A DNA stretch of 64,000 bases, from positions 92,517 to 156,516 of the forward strand of contig VSDK01013728.1 of the NCBI GenBank assembly GCA_009767595.1. The letters run 5' to 3'. Positions within the stretch are counted from its first letter, which is position 1; each line of letters begins with the position of its first letter. The stretch comes from Symbiodinium kawagutii (taxonomy: Eukaryota; Sar; Dinophyceae; Suessiales; Symbiodiniaceae). The position numbers were made by a program, and so were the translations under genes. Below the pieces are notes generated by a model that was given only the letters and a program-made list of their open reading frames with translations, ran no database searches and was not told the DNA's origin. Below are positions 44,221-56,204 of the stretch, piece after piece.

Positions 44221-44259
44221 CCTGCGCCCACAAGGGACCCGCCGAACGGCGTCCAGGCC
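44221..44259. repeat. palindromic hairpin, copy E
   Basis: cctgcgcccacaagggaccc ... gtccaggcc, 39 nt. Read on the other strand it matches copy B (ggcctg-ac-gccgt-cggcgggtccc). Confidence 0.65.
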
Positions 44260-44399
44260 AAAGCGTTTCAATGATGTATATTTGTTTGGCAAACACGATG
44301 ATCGAATTCAGCCCGGGTTCACTTCTGCAAATCACCAGCCGGGAGTTTGCCTAGATATTTGTGAGCATTTTTCCCATGCAAAATTTCGACCATGTCATT

Positions 44400-46240
44400 G
44401 GCAATGTCAATGTACATGGGGATGTCCATGGTTTGGGTGATCAATATGTTGGGTTTGCACAAATTAATTCCCACGCTAACTCCTAGCACAAAATAACATA
44501 CTACGCCAATACCAAAGAAGTTCCAACATGAACCAATGTTAACCTGCGACGTGTTTGGCAAGGCACCGATCTCACTGGCGCGTTGGAGCGGGCAAGAACA
44601 GTGCAAGTTTCGATGCGCCCATGTCACTAGTGCACGGTGTTGTCACCTTCACCCCCGCCCAGTCCCAATTGTTTTGTTGTTTGCCTAGCCTGCTGGTAGT
44701 GCCGCGGGCAATACGATGTTACGGACTGCAAGGACACGATCCAAAAACAAATGTAAAGCGGCCCTTTCTTCAACACCAATGGGACCAGGCCAGTTCTGTC
44801 AACGCAATTTTTGTGCGTCAGTCCTCCCATTGAGTTGTTCCCCTGAACGAACCTCAAGTATGGTTCGCTGATTGTCCCGCTTTTACGGTTCAAACGGCGT
44901 TTTACTTATGGAGAAAAAAACGTCAAGGAATTCACCGAGCAAACAATTTGGTGATCCTGTTTTTTCCTCGTGGGGTTTCCTGCCTTCCGTGGACCGGGTG
45001 GTCATGCTTTGGGCTGGGCCGTGGGTGCTACAACAGCATGCAGGCATGACTGGGGAGATCACATTGGTGGTTGGGAGGCCGGTGAGAAAAGCGGGTTGAT
45101 TGTAAACGCGGGGGTTGATTCGGTTCTGCACCGGCAGACAGAAAACATCGACCACCAGGTGCCTGCCGGCAATCTCAATCACTCCTCAAATGCTGCCGGC
45201 CAATAAGATCAGTGAAAGTAACAAATCAATATGATCCTGCATCCCAACCACCAATCTATGTGCCACCCATGTCGCACAAATTGCAAGTGTCATCCTTGAT
45301 GATCAATGACCCCTTTTACATTGTTTACCTCTTTGTTTGTTGTTTCCTTGTTGTTACCACTGTTTTTCGTCGTGTTTTCCTTTGCGCCCGTTTGAATCGA
45401 ACTGAAACACCCCCACGACGGTGTCAGACGGACACGCAAAAATAAATTGGAAAAAACCATTGTGGAAAGTAACTGTTTGCAAACCATTTTGAACTGTCAT
45501 CCAATTTCAGCACAGTTTTCCCGGGTTTTTTCTCCAGGATTGTGTTGAAATTGTTTTTCCATGGCCTTGGCGGAGGCCACAACAAACATCGCAGTGCCCA
45601 AGCATCGGAAGACATAATTTGACCTGCCACAAGAATGTTGCCCTTGAACCCACTGCACGTTAATTCCTGTTTTTTGATGGCAGTTGACGTTTTGGCATGG
45701 CAAACACGATCCAATGATTTGCAGCTGCGGAGGCTATTATGTATGCCTTTGGATGCCGTGGATTGCAATGCAAGCGATTTCTATAATTTTACTTGGCTGC
45801 TCGCATTGCCTCGAGATCTGTCAGGGACAAGTGGCCAGCAATGGTTTGTGGTCGGAACCGGTGCCCAACTTTTGTCTCTCTGCATCATGGGTGCCAAGGA
45901 CCCGTGGCGAAGATGCCATGATCGATTGAAGGCCGTGGCTGCCACACAACGATTTTTTGCGTGTTTTTTCCAGGGCAACCGAATCGAAAGTGAATGTTTG
46001 TAATTTCATTTTTGCTTCAATGACTTTAGCGGAACATAACAATGGAGGAATGCGCGCGCGCATGTTCTGGATGGTGTTGGGTGTGGTGTTGCCCCGCTGT
46101 TCGTCGTGCTGTTGTGAATGATGAATTTGATGTCGTTGCATTTGTCTTCTTGTTCTTGTTGTTGTTGGTGATGGCGGTGGTGGCGGCGGTGGTGGCGGTG
46201 GTGCTGGTGGTATCTTCCTGCCACTAAACGTTTCACATTG
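44400..46240. other. no firm gene; weak minus-strand coding signal
   Basis: A minus-strand frame at 45450-45660 has protein-like text (SGFKGNILVAGQIMSSDAWA, then LEKKPGKTVLKLDDSSKWFA) but no splice frame or family. Bases 46155-46215 are ggtggcgg-type repeats. The rest shows nothing I can support. Confidence 0.3.
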
Positions 46241-46254
46241 TCACTTTGAAAAAA

Positions 46255-46425
46255 CAGATTAACCAACTAACCAACCAACCAACCAACCAACAAACAAACA
46301 AACAAACCAACCAACCAACCAATTAACCGACCAAACCACCCAAACCAACCAAGCAACCAACCCACCAAACAACCCACCAAGCAAACCAACCAAGCAAACC
46401 ACTAAACAACCCACCAACCCATGCC
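46255..46425. repeat. (AACC)n-type tetranucleotide tract
   Basis: accaacca units with caaa and aagc variants over about 170 nt, directly before the TTC tract. Confidence 0.9.
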
Positions 46426-46439
46426 GCTGTGGTTGTTGT

Positions 46440-47000
46440 CGTGGTTGTTTTTCTTCTCCTTCTCCTTCTGCATCTCCATCTCCTTCTCCTTCTCCTTCTT
46501 CTTTTCCTTCTCCTTCTCTTTTTTTGTGTGTTGTTTTATTTTCCTTGTCCTTCTTCTGTTTTTGTTGTTTCTTCTTCTTCGATTCTTCTTCTTCTTCTTC
46601 TTCTTCTTCTTCTTCTTCTTCTTCTTCTTCTTCTTCTTCTTCTTCTTCTTCTTCTTCTTCTTCTTCTTCTTCTTCTTCTTCTTCTTCGGTTTTTCTTCTT
46701 CTTCTATCATGTTTCTTCTATTCCTCTTGTTATTTTTCTTTTTCTTTTTCCTTGTTTTCTTCTTCTTCCTCCTCTTCTTCTTCTTCTTCGTCTTCTTCTT
46801 CTTCTTCTTTTTTTTCTTCTTCTTCTTCTTCTTCTTCTTCTTCTTCTTCTTCTTCTTCTTTTTCTTCTTCTTCTTTTTCTTCTTCTTCTTTTTCTGCATT
46901 TTCCTTTTTGTTTTTGTTCTTCTTTTTCTTCTTCTTCTTTCTCTTCTTCTTCTTCTTCTTCTTCTTCTTCTTCTTCTTCTTCTTCTTCTTCTTGTTCTGT
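46440..47000. repeat. (TTC)n polypyrimidine tract, ~560 nt
   Basis: Long tandem ttc runs (for example 46580-46686 and 46812-46862) interspersed with tttc/ctt variants. One strand is almost pure pyrimidine. All large frames here (Lys-, Phe-, Leu- or Ser-rich) are artefacts of the repeat. Such (GAA)n/(TTC)n tracts can form triplex DNA. Confidence 0.95.
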
Positions 47001-47379
47001 TTTGGTTATTGTATGTTGCTATCATTGCTTGTTGATGTTTACTGTTGTCGACCCTTTTTTGTTGTTTTTCGTTGCTGCCACCGTAAACCATTGCAAGGTC
47101 CCAAATGAATTAGCTGCAATCTAATTTTTTTGGCGACATGCGTTCCTCTAAATACAAATTGAATGATACAAGCAGCCAAAAAGCCAAGAGCCAGGAAGCC
47201 ACAGAGGAGCTAACCAAGAGCCAACTACGAGCCAAGAACAGCCACACACAAACCCAGAGAACCCAAAAACAGAAAAGGAAAGCTATGGAAAACTAGGACA
47301 AATTGGAAGAAAAAAAAAGGCAGGTAGCCCTCCGTTTCGGACGGTTTCATCATCCTTTGGACAACTTGCCTTCGAACTT

Positions 47380-47505
47380 TCCAACAAGACCACGGCGCGA
47401 TACCGGTCGTCCCTGCCAACGGTGGGGTGACCGGCTTTTCAATTTGGCGCATTTTTTGTTGGGATCCGCGTGGTCTGAAGCGAAAAAGGAAAGACATTGA
47501 TCGAT
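47380..47505 (+). mobile_element. possible LINE C-terminal remnant
   Basis: Encodes RPRRDTGRPCQRWGDRLFNL, matching the GRP-x-x-RW signature of the LINE tails at 40-43 kb. Short and isolated, so low confidence. Confidence 0.4.
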
Positions 47506-47756
47506 CGTCGAAAAGGAAAGGACGTGTTTTTTGAGTTTTTTTGTCCATGATGCAATCCTGTTTCGCCGCAGGGTTATGGGAATCTACATGCCTCGGACGC
47601 GGCGAAACGCAAAAAAGAAAGCATGCTCAGATTATTGAAAGCTGCCCTTCTTTTTTCCTACCCCCATTTCCTTGGCACATTTTCTACAGCGTGGGACACA
47701 ACTCTGTGGCTAGGATCTGGGAGTCGCCGACCGCGAACTCGTGTCCTCATACATCC

Positions 47757-47940
47757 TCGTTTCAAAAATTTCATCAATGGCCAGTTCTGCGACAGCTGAC
47801 ATGATGACAACCAAATTGGTGAATACGTTGTCGTTCAGGTTCGGGTCGACCACTTCGGAGGCAAGGCATGAGAAAACATGTTCGCAATGTGCAAAGTCTG
47901 CGGCTTGGAAGGCGATGGCAGCCACTTCCCGACCTCTGAT
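47757..47940 (-). CDS. coding exon, unknown protein
   Basis: After a GCAG acceptor the frame reads IRGREVAAIAFQAADFAHCE, then HVFSCLASEVVDPNLNDNVF and LVVIMSAVAELAIDEIFETR. Composition, helical periodicity and absence of repeats argue for real coding. The donor is probably one of two GA-type sites near 47755-47770. No family is recognised and no neighbouring exon was confirmed. Confidence 0.5.
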
Positions 47941-48311
47941 CTGCAATGCAAATGGCTTCTGGAAACGTGCACACTGGGGGAAGTCTTTGCTTGGCGGGGG
48001 AAACTAATTGAAAGAAGTTGAAAGAAGGTAGGAGGCACTCACTGTTCTGCGTCTCCCCAGTAAAGCTGAAACCCAAGTACTTCCATGTGGTCACAAATGG
48101 GTGGGTTGTCTTTTTACGGCACCAACGACCAAACCCTGGATGCGGACCACTATTCGTAAAGAGGCAGCCCACTTATTGAAACAAAGAGCTTTGGTAAGTT
48201 GTATGGGGTAAAAGCTTTGATAAGTTTAAAACTTTTTTGAATTTTGCGCGATTTACTTTTCGGGTAAGTTGTATGCCATGAAAACATGGCAAGCTATCTG
48301 TCGCATGCCAA

Positions 48312-48824
48312 TTGCATTCATATCAAATGGACATTCGCCCATTTGTTTACCAGACGGCATCGGCTGGGCTTGATTTGTTTCAGAAACTAACGTCCTTGTG
48401 TCCTAGTGCTCTCAGCAAACAAATGTTTGCCGCACTAGTGGGTGAGGCGAAAACAATTCAAACAACAGGGACTAAGGCCTTTACAGAAACTTTTGCAGGC
48501 TTGATCAACCCACGACAGGAAGCAGTGATAGCCGAGAGTAGCCTCACGGCACCTCACCCTGAGTACGCCTGCTGCAGGATGCCAGAAACAGAAAGTGATG
48601 ACAGACCACGGGAAACGAAGATGGAGAATGAAGAAGAACTAACAAACCAAGAAACCACAAGGTACCACAAGGATATTTTGTCACATTCGCAACGGAACTA
48701 TGACAACACAAAGCCGAACATTCAAATGGAAGGAAACCATGACAACGAGGACAACAGCGCCAATAACTACATCAAGCAAGGCAACGACAAGGAGAAGGAT
48801 GACAAAACACAACGGCAACAATAA
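48312..48824 (+). CDS. hypothetical 170-aa open frame
   Basis: ATG to stop. The first 75 residues look protein-like (FVYQTASAGLDLFQKLTSLC, KQMFAALVGEAKTIQTTGTK) and the rest is Asn/Glu/Lys-rich and grades into a (gac)n repeat. No motif and no splice or promoter support, so it may be chance. Confidence 0.25.
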   Translation: MHSYQMDIRPFVYQTASAGLDLFQKLTSLCPSALSKQMFAALVGEAKTIQTTGTKAFTETFAGLINPRQEAVIAESSLTAPHPEYACCRMPETESDDRPRETKMENEEELTNQETTRYHKDILSHSQRNYDNTKPNIQMEGNHDNEDNSANNYIKQGNDKEKDDKTQRQQ

Positions 48825-48854
48825 CAGCTATTTCTCAACAATCATGAGAAGGAC

Positions 48855-48955
48855 TACGACGACGTCCACGACGACGACGACGACGACGACGACAACGACG
48901 ACGACGACGACGACGTCGACGACGTCGACGACGATGACGACTTCGACGACGACAT
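48855..48955. repeat. (ACG)n trinucleotide tract
   Basis: acgacg units with occasional gtc and atg variants, about 95 nt. Confidence 0.9.
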
Positions 48956-48989
48956 CACCAACAGAACAAATATATGATGATCACAGGAA

Positions 48990-51900
48990 AGAATAAAAAA
49001 ACGAAATCATTTGTTTAAGCTTCAAAAAGTATGTTTTGAATTTAAATGACGATGTGGAACAAAGAAATTGACCAAACAAGCAACGAAAAAGAACAAAGGC
49101 ACAAATGAAGGAATGAACCATTCAGGAACCAAAACGAAGAACGATACGGTAAGTGAGGGAACAAATTCACGAATGAAGAAACAAAGGAACAAAGGAGTGA
49201 GTAATACAGAAAAAACAAATGGCGGAATCAATTGATGGGAGGATGGACGAGTCAAAACATAGATGTGTAGTTGATGCGAAAGGAAAATGAATGGCTGAAG
49301 GAATGGGTGAGCAGACCATCAATCATCAATCAATGCCAGTGTCCGAGCGCAAGTTGCAGTGCAAATCCTCCTTCCATTGTGCCTAACTGCAATAGTGACC
49401 GAAGGACCCCAACCTCTCCAAAATATCACTCAAGAGGAAGTACACAAGAAATCGAATTAGCTATGCCTCCATGTCATTTATACATACAAATCAAGCATAT
49501 GTAGTGCATACTTATACTTACATATTTGTATCATTTTGTATCTATAATTCCAATTGACTATTTTTTGCAAGCATTTGATGGATGGCAATGACAGGACACC
49601 GGCTCACCACCTCAAAATATGTGACGCACCTGTCCTTGAAATCTCCAATTCCAGGGTAGCAATCTTCTCAAGCAATGCCGGCATGCTACCCACAATGCAC
49701 AAAATGTTTGTAAAATGTTTGTCAACTGCAAAAATGAACTTCTGCCTACCCTCGTGAAGACCAACATCTGGTGAGAATATGCTCAAAAAATGCACCTTTG
49801 GATTTAAAACGGTGTATTTGTTTTGCTGAAATGTGTTTGTGTGTGTGTGTGTGTATCAAAGCTGCAAGCCTCAATCACAAGGATGTTGCTGCTTCGAACT
49901 ATAAAATGTAAAATGATGTCAAACCTTGACATTTTAAAATATTTTCATGAACCAACACGAAAATGAATGAATCTGGCTGGTACAGTCACAATCTTGTCTT
50001 TCCCAGAACTTTTTTGCTTACTTCGGTAGTACTTCAGGTAGCTTGATGCAAATGGTTTGCAAATGAGACAATGGCGAAGGTTTGCTGATTTGACTCCAAA
50101 ATGGTCACGCGCAGCAGCGCAACGGCCGTCGACCTCCCCAAGCCGCGGATTCAGGTGCAGCATCAAAAGCCCTTGACCTAATCTTGCAGAACATCTTGAA
50201 CTAGTTTGTTGATGTTAGTTGCAATATTCTGTTTTTATGGTTGAACAGTCAACAATGCATAAACCCATAAATATGTGTTCTTCCAAAAGTACCTACCACG
50301 TTCAAATTACAATTTCTAGCCTTCCCCCTGTGCTCTTCAACAAGCTGATGTGTAGAGGGGTACCTGCACTTTCCGTAATTGCAAGTTACATTTTTTAGGC
50401 CCCAGAGGGGTGCAAGGGTTTAAGGTACTGGGGATCAGGTGTCCATCTCAATAAAACTCCACTCGACAAGAGTGGACATGCTCCAAAACATCTCTCAAAT
50501 CGAAAGGTGCAACTCAATTCAATTAAATGCCTCGTCTTCTTTTCACACAGCTTCGTTGTCAAAATAGAACACTACCCAGAAAGTCAGTAACTTGGCAAGC
50601 GTCATGAAACCAAGTCTGAAGGTTTCCATGCCATTAAAACTACAATGTCACAACTGCCCATTCAAAAATACGCCAAAAATCAACCCGTGGGAGGGGCGCC
50701 TTAGTGTGCATTTGTGTTTTCTGGGTCTTCCTTGTGGGAATTCTGTGCAATTCCCCACCGGCTGGATGGGGTTATTAGATTTTGTGCAAGCAACCCGAAC
50801 CGTATTTTGCAAGCTCCGGATCCGAGTGGACACTGCCGCACTCAAAACACATACTATCGGCGAACTCATATGCCAATTCAACCACGGGACCCAAACCACT
50901 CGCTGCAAGTTCCAAATCCTAGCTGGATCCGCCATACCTGAACTGTACACCACGAGTTCTAGTGCCCACTGCGCACTGCTGGATCCAAACCAGCAGCCAG
51001 AATGATTCCAGGTAGAATGCCAGAAAGAATGCCACAAGGATGTTAAAATTTACTCAACTGGTCAAAACAGCACCCAGTTCGCCGGACAACAAATCAAAGC
51101 AGCAGCTAATTCCCTTTGTGCCTGATATCGATTGCTGGCCAGTAAGGAATTTTGATTTCCGATGCAACTGCAAGCAGAGCTGAAAACGTTGTTTCTTTTG
51201 AGGTTAAGGGTCCAAACATACAGCAGCTGCACCACTCTCACCTTGAGAAAATACATTTTGAAAAGTAAACATGCTTGATCGTGTCCTGAAAGCAAACTAC
51301 CTTATCAACCAGTACAAAACAATTCGATCCGTCGATCGGTTACAGCGAGTTGCATCTTTTTATATCAATTGATGGCCACTGAACTCAAAGAATCTGATCA
51401 TCCAAGGAATTTTGATTTCCAATGCAATCAACTGCAAGCAGAGCTGAAAATGCTGTCTTGGCTGTCCAAAAAAGAACCTATCAACTTGGGCCGCCTTCTA
51501 GGAAATCCACTATCTAAGAAAACCTTTCGATAGCTCGTGAAGATTTGTCCCACCAAGTGGGGAGAACAGGATGCGTCAAGCCAAGGGACGGGGAGCCACT
51601 AATGTTTGCTTCAGTTGGAACTCTGTCATGCCAAGTGCATAAAATATTCTCACCGCACTACATGGACTCAAGCAAGACTTTTGGATGAGTGAATATCAAA
51701 CACTATCGTACAGTGTATTTGAAGAAAAGAAAAGCCATGATTACCATTACAAAGTCTAACTCATAGCATTCTGGCATCTTTGCACTGAGCCAAACGAACT
51801 GCAAACCTAAGTGCTCAACGAGAACCCAAACCATCCGTGACGCACCACCTCCTCGTCGAAAAGTGCAGCACCTACGCCACCATTGTTCTCGCCTTTTTGA

Positions 51901-53280
51901 AAAGAGGAACCTGTCATCTGTGAAAACAAACCATTGCGTGAGACATCGAGCCGTAACAAAGCGTGGTTTACCAAACAAAAGTCTTTACTTTGGTCAGAAC
52001 AACAAACAATGCATTAACCCTACACTCATAGCCAGTTCCTTTTTTTGGATAGATGGAACGCATCTGTGGCCGCAACGTCACACCTAAGAGTGAAGCACTT
52101 AGCCTGCGAATTGTCGATCAAAGGAGGTCACTCGAGCTGAAATGGGTTTGCCCCATCAAACGTTGATTGTTGGTGTGAGAAAAGGAAATGTGTCCCAGTG
52201 ACCCAGTGAGATTGTTGATAAAGTTCACTTGACCAATCCCATGGCTCCCTAAATTTGTTGATCAAGGTCAATTGGCCTGTCCTTGACTCAACATTGGGAT
52301 AAAGGTCACTTGATCAAAGATAAGCAGGAGAAGTTTGGCAACAATGATAAGGCGGGAGAAACAAAGAACAAAAACAAAAGAATGAAATATGACGAAAGCA
52401 CGGAACGATTCTCCAAGTTTTGAGAACGGAATGGAGGGACCATGTTTGGACTTGACTGGAACTTTGTGCGCTGCACAATCCAGGCGAGGCGATGGCGATT
52501 GGAATTTGACACCGCCAGCCAAAGGTATGAAACAAGGTGAAGTCGTCACCCTCTCAATGAACCTCTCAATCGATCGGTCAATCAATCCTAATCAACCCAT
52601 CGATCAATCGATCATCACTCATCATCAAAACACGCCAAAGAAAAACAGCAGCAGAGATAGCATAGCAACAGAGAAAGAACCACCAAGAAAAAACATCAGA
52701 ACTAGCTTTTCCAAAAGGAGAAACCATCGTTCTGTGCACACTGCTGCAGAACAGCATGATCAGTGATAAGGAATTGGTGAAGAGGCGACGCAATCCGACT
52801 CGCGAGTGTTTCTGAAGGCAAATGGAAGTGTCTATGAGGGTTGGGACACGGATTTGAACAATGCTGGCATATGATTTTGACCGGGAAAATCTGAACTATT
52901 TGGTTTAGACCTGTTTAGGTGCTGAGTGTTAGGGTTGTTGTTGCGGTGGTACATGTTCGCGTGTCAGTTAGTCTTTGGCGACCAGCTGTCTTGGTATTTC
53001 TGTTTCCTTTGTTTTTCAACTGTACATACGCAGCAATCAGGTTGCTGGTCGATTGAGCCTGGTTGGAAACTTTTTTCATCGTTTGCTTCAACTGTGCTAC
53101 GCAAGGGATTTGCTGGAAAAAAACTAGACGACGATTGGCCCGAGCCAAAAAGGTGATGTTATAGCAACGTTAAATATGATAATCAGAAAAAATGAAATAT
53201 GCAGAAACAAAGATCATAAATATGAATCTGAAGCAGGGTTGTTGAGGAAACTTGGTTTACAAAAAACAAAACATGAAACA
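48990..53280. other. no gene recognised
   Basis: About 4.3 kb without a supported gene. A (gt)n run lies at 49835-49853. The phrase aaggaattttgatttcc plus gcaactgcaagcagagctgaaaa occurs twice (about 51145-51186 and 51405-51449), a diverged direct duplication. No domain-like translation was found on either strand. Confidence 0.4.
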
Positions 53281-53287
53281 CGACAAA

Positions 53288-53760
53288 ACTCCGAACCATC
53301 AACCATTGTGTATCAAATGTGAAGTCAATTTGATATGGATTTTTTTGAAATAAATGTGCAAAAAAAATCGGTACCATGATGCGTTTTACTTGACATATTG
53401 TCACTTTCACATGGAAATGTTCAGAAATATTTTTAAAAAAGCGGTACCATCAACAACCGCTAGGTATTACTGTAGTTGTTGAATCACTTCAACATGGAAA
53501 CTTCCACAAGATTCCGAAAAAACTCGGTACCATGATACCTGGTATCTGGGGTGCTGTGTCACTCCAAACAATTTTTTCAAAAATATTCCAAAAGAAAACG
53601 GTACCATCAACCATTGGATACCATGTACTAAATGAAAATGACAAAATTTCTGAAAAAGTTCGATGCCATGATGCCTTGTACATGACATGTTTTTTTATCA
53701 TTTTGATAACCAAATTTGCACACACATTTCAAAAAAAAACGGTAAACAACTGGTGAATGT
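53288..53760. repeat. tandem array with alternating A/B modules (~150 bp period)
   Basis: Module A begins cggtaccatgatgc (53371, 53526 and diverged at 53660) and module B begins cggtaccatcaaccattg (diverged at 53290, then 53441, 53599, and diverged at 53741). Each is followed by a short variable part and an A-rich stretch. The alternation gives a higher-order period of about 150 bp, present in roughly three copies. Confidence 0.75.
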
Positions 53761-55640
53761 TCAAACAAATTCGTTCCACCTATTTTCATACAGACATGGA
53801 TGCATGCACACAAACACAACAAAATCCCTAACATGTCATCCTCACAGGTCCTTAGTTTAGCCATCTCATCAATCCCTTGTTTTTTTGTTGTGAAGCCTCT
53901 TTCTGCTTTCTTTTTTGCTCAAGTCCTACTACATTTCCCCTCCTCAGATTGAAATATTGGAAATGCATCCACCGGTTCATAATAGCGATTTTTTGAAGCG
54001 ATTTGTCCCCTATGGATTTTTTTTCAACGGTGGTGCCGAATCAATTAACCAAATTAAAACCTACAAAAGTGTCTGAGCAGTTTCTTGACTGCACAAATGC
54101 AAGCATCCGAATTGAAAGCATGATTTTTTTCAGGCAAACCTTCAAGCAATTCTTCTTATGAATCCCAAACTCAAACACATTGGATGACCTTACAAGCTCT
54201 GGATTTTCCGAAAAAAATCCCTTGAATTGTAAAACATCCGAGCGAATCTGTTCCATCGGCCCGGGCAGAGCCCTGCCAGAAGCAGTTTCCGTTTGGGATG
54301 GTTGCGCGCGCGGGTGGTCATTTGGCGTCCGTTACTTTTTTTTCCCCCCGTAGCGCCATCCGAGCACATCACTCCGGTCGCTATTACAGTAGATCGAGTG
54401 GTGAAAAGTAGATCAGCTAGCCAGCATGGGATGCACTATGAAAATGTGGCCAAAGACAAGCCAAACCAGAACCGAACCAAACACAAACCACCAACAAAAC
54501 AAACAGACAAAACCGGCAAACCAGCCCAACCAAGAAACAAAGCCACACGCCGAATCAAGTGCATTGTATCAACGTAGCACAAGCTAAGTGAGTTTGAAAA
54601 AACTAGGTGAAACTCCGCTCTCACGCATCTCAGAAGAGGAAGAACCGGGCATCATCATCAAAATTCCGTGTGACTTCTGTGTTCTCAAACTCATCGTTCT
54701 ATACCTCCAATACACTATGCAGCAAAGTTCGTGCGGTTTTGCAAAGAACGTTACTGCGGCACAGCAACCCAGCACAACCTTCATTATTTTTCCTCATCCT
54801 TCCGTCGATTTGCCAAAGCGGGGATTTAGGCAGGAGGAGGGCCCAGCACCCGCCCAGGTGACCGAATCAACAAGCCGAAAGCCAGAGCAAAATTCCCAGC
54901 AAGGTGAACAGCAGTCGCATGGATCGATAAAACTGTTTTTTTTTGCATGCCGTGGTGCCGTTGGGGCGCAAAGCCTCTGTCACAAATACAGACTGGAAAG
55001 GTGAAAAGAGAAAAGGCGCCAGTCAAAAACCAAAAACCAGAGGGGACCAACCAAAACCAAGGGAACAAACCAAGAACCGACACCCCCAAAAAGAAACCAG
55101 CAAACAATTCAAAGGCACCGGAATCCATTACCTAGGTGAAACGTCCGCACTCACTCATCCCACGGGTCGAAGTGCCAGGCATCATCCTCTTCTTCGTCAT
55201 CGGCATGTGATTGAAACAATTTTCATGCTGGTGCTCATTGCATGGTGGAAGTCACTATGCTGACGGTGAGACAACACAATTGGAAGAATCACCCGTTGGC
55301 CTGGCCACAATGATTTGTCATGGGCATTCTAATGAGCAAAGGGTGATGCAAGGATGTATCTCAGCATGCACAAGGCGAAATGGCAAAGAAATCACGCACT
55401 GAACATTGCACAAGCAATGGCAATGGCGAGGCAGAAACGAAAGAAAGAAGGAGGGGGGCCGAGGCCCGTGCCTTGGACGCTTGGCGTCTATTTTGCGCCT
55501 AGAAAAACAAATAAAAACAATCTTTTTTTTTTCCTCTGCGGCTTTCTGCTTTCGCGGTCTTCTGGCCACAAATTATTACCTGCGGATTTCCTGGGCTAGG
55601 CCCTGCGCAAATGCCCGGCCAAATTGTAATGGGATGTAGG
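53761..55640. other. no gene recognised
   Basis: A-rich and AACC-like stretches (54460-54545, 55020-55100). The sequence near 54595-54640 (gaaactccgctctcacgcatctcagaaga) has a diverged counterpart near 55138-55200 (gaaacgtccgcactcactcatccca) and near 58990-59025 (gaaacagaagacactccgcactcactcatctcag), suggesting a dispersed repeat. No coding support. Confidence 0.4.
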
Positions 55641-55646
55641 CAATGG

Positions 55647-56200
55647 TTGTATGTATGTATGTATGTATGTATGTATGTATGTATGTATGTATGTATGTAT
55701 GAATGCACGCATGCATTTATGCATGTATGCATGTATACATGTATGCATGTGTGTATGTGCGTATGTATTCTTACATGCATGTATGTACTTATGTATGTAT
55801 GTATGTAAGTATGTATGTATGTATGTATGTATGTATGTATGTATGTATGTATGTATGCCAGCCGTTGGGATGCGAGCCTGTGTCTGCATGAAAGCACGGA
55901 TGCATGTATGTATTTGCGTGTGCGTGTGTGCGTCTGTGTCTGTACGCGTGTTTGTGTGTGTGTGTGCGTATGTGTGTAAGGAGGTAGGTATATATGCATG
56001 TAATGTAAGTATGCAAGCATGTTTGTAAGTATGTATGTGTACGCATGTATGAACGTATGTGCGATCGTATGTATGTATGTTTGTGCGTATGTAGGTCTGC
56101 CACAGTGTGCGCATATATACGCATACATAAATGTACATCTGTCTATGTGCTGCGTATGTGTCTGTGTGTATGTCTGTGTGTGTGTTGTGTCTGGCGGTTT
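55647..56200. repeat. (GTAT)n tract with decayed flank
   Basis: gtat/atgt units are near-perfect in 55647-55702 and 55788-55858 and grade into gtatg/catg and tgtg variants up to about 56200. Met/Tyr/Val or Thr/His/Ile frames here are artefacts. Confidence 0.95.
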
Positions 56201-56204
56201 CGTT

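Noticed and set aside
46402-47124. Lys-, Phe-, Leu- and Ser-rich ORFs of 190-230 residues
   Set aside because: All are translations of the (TTC)n tract.
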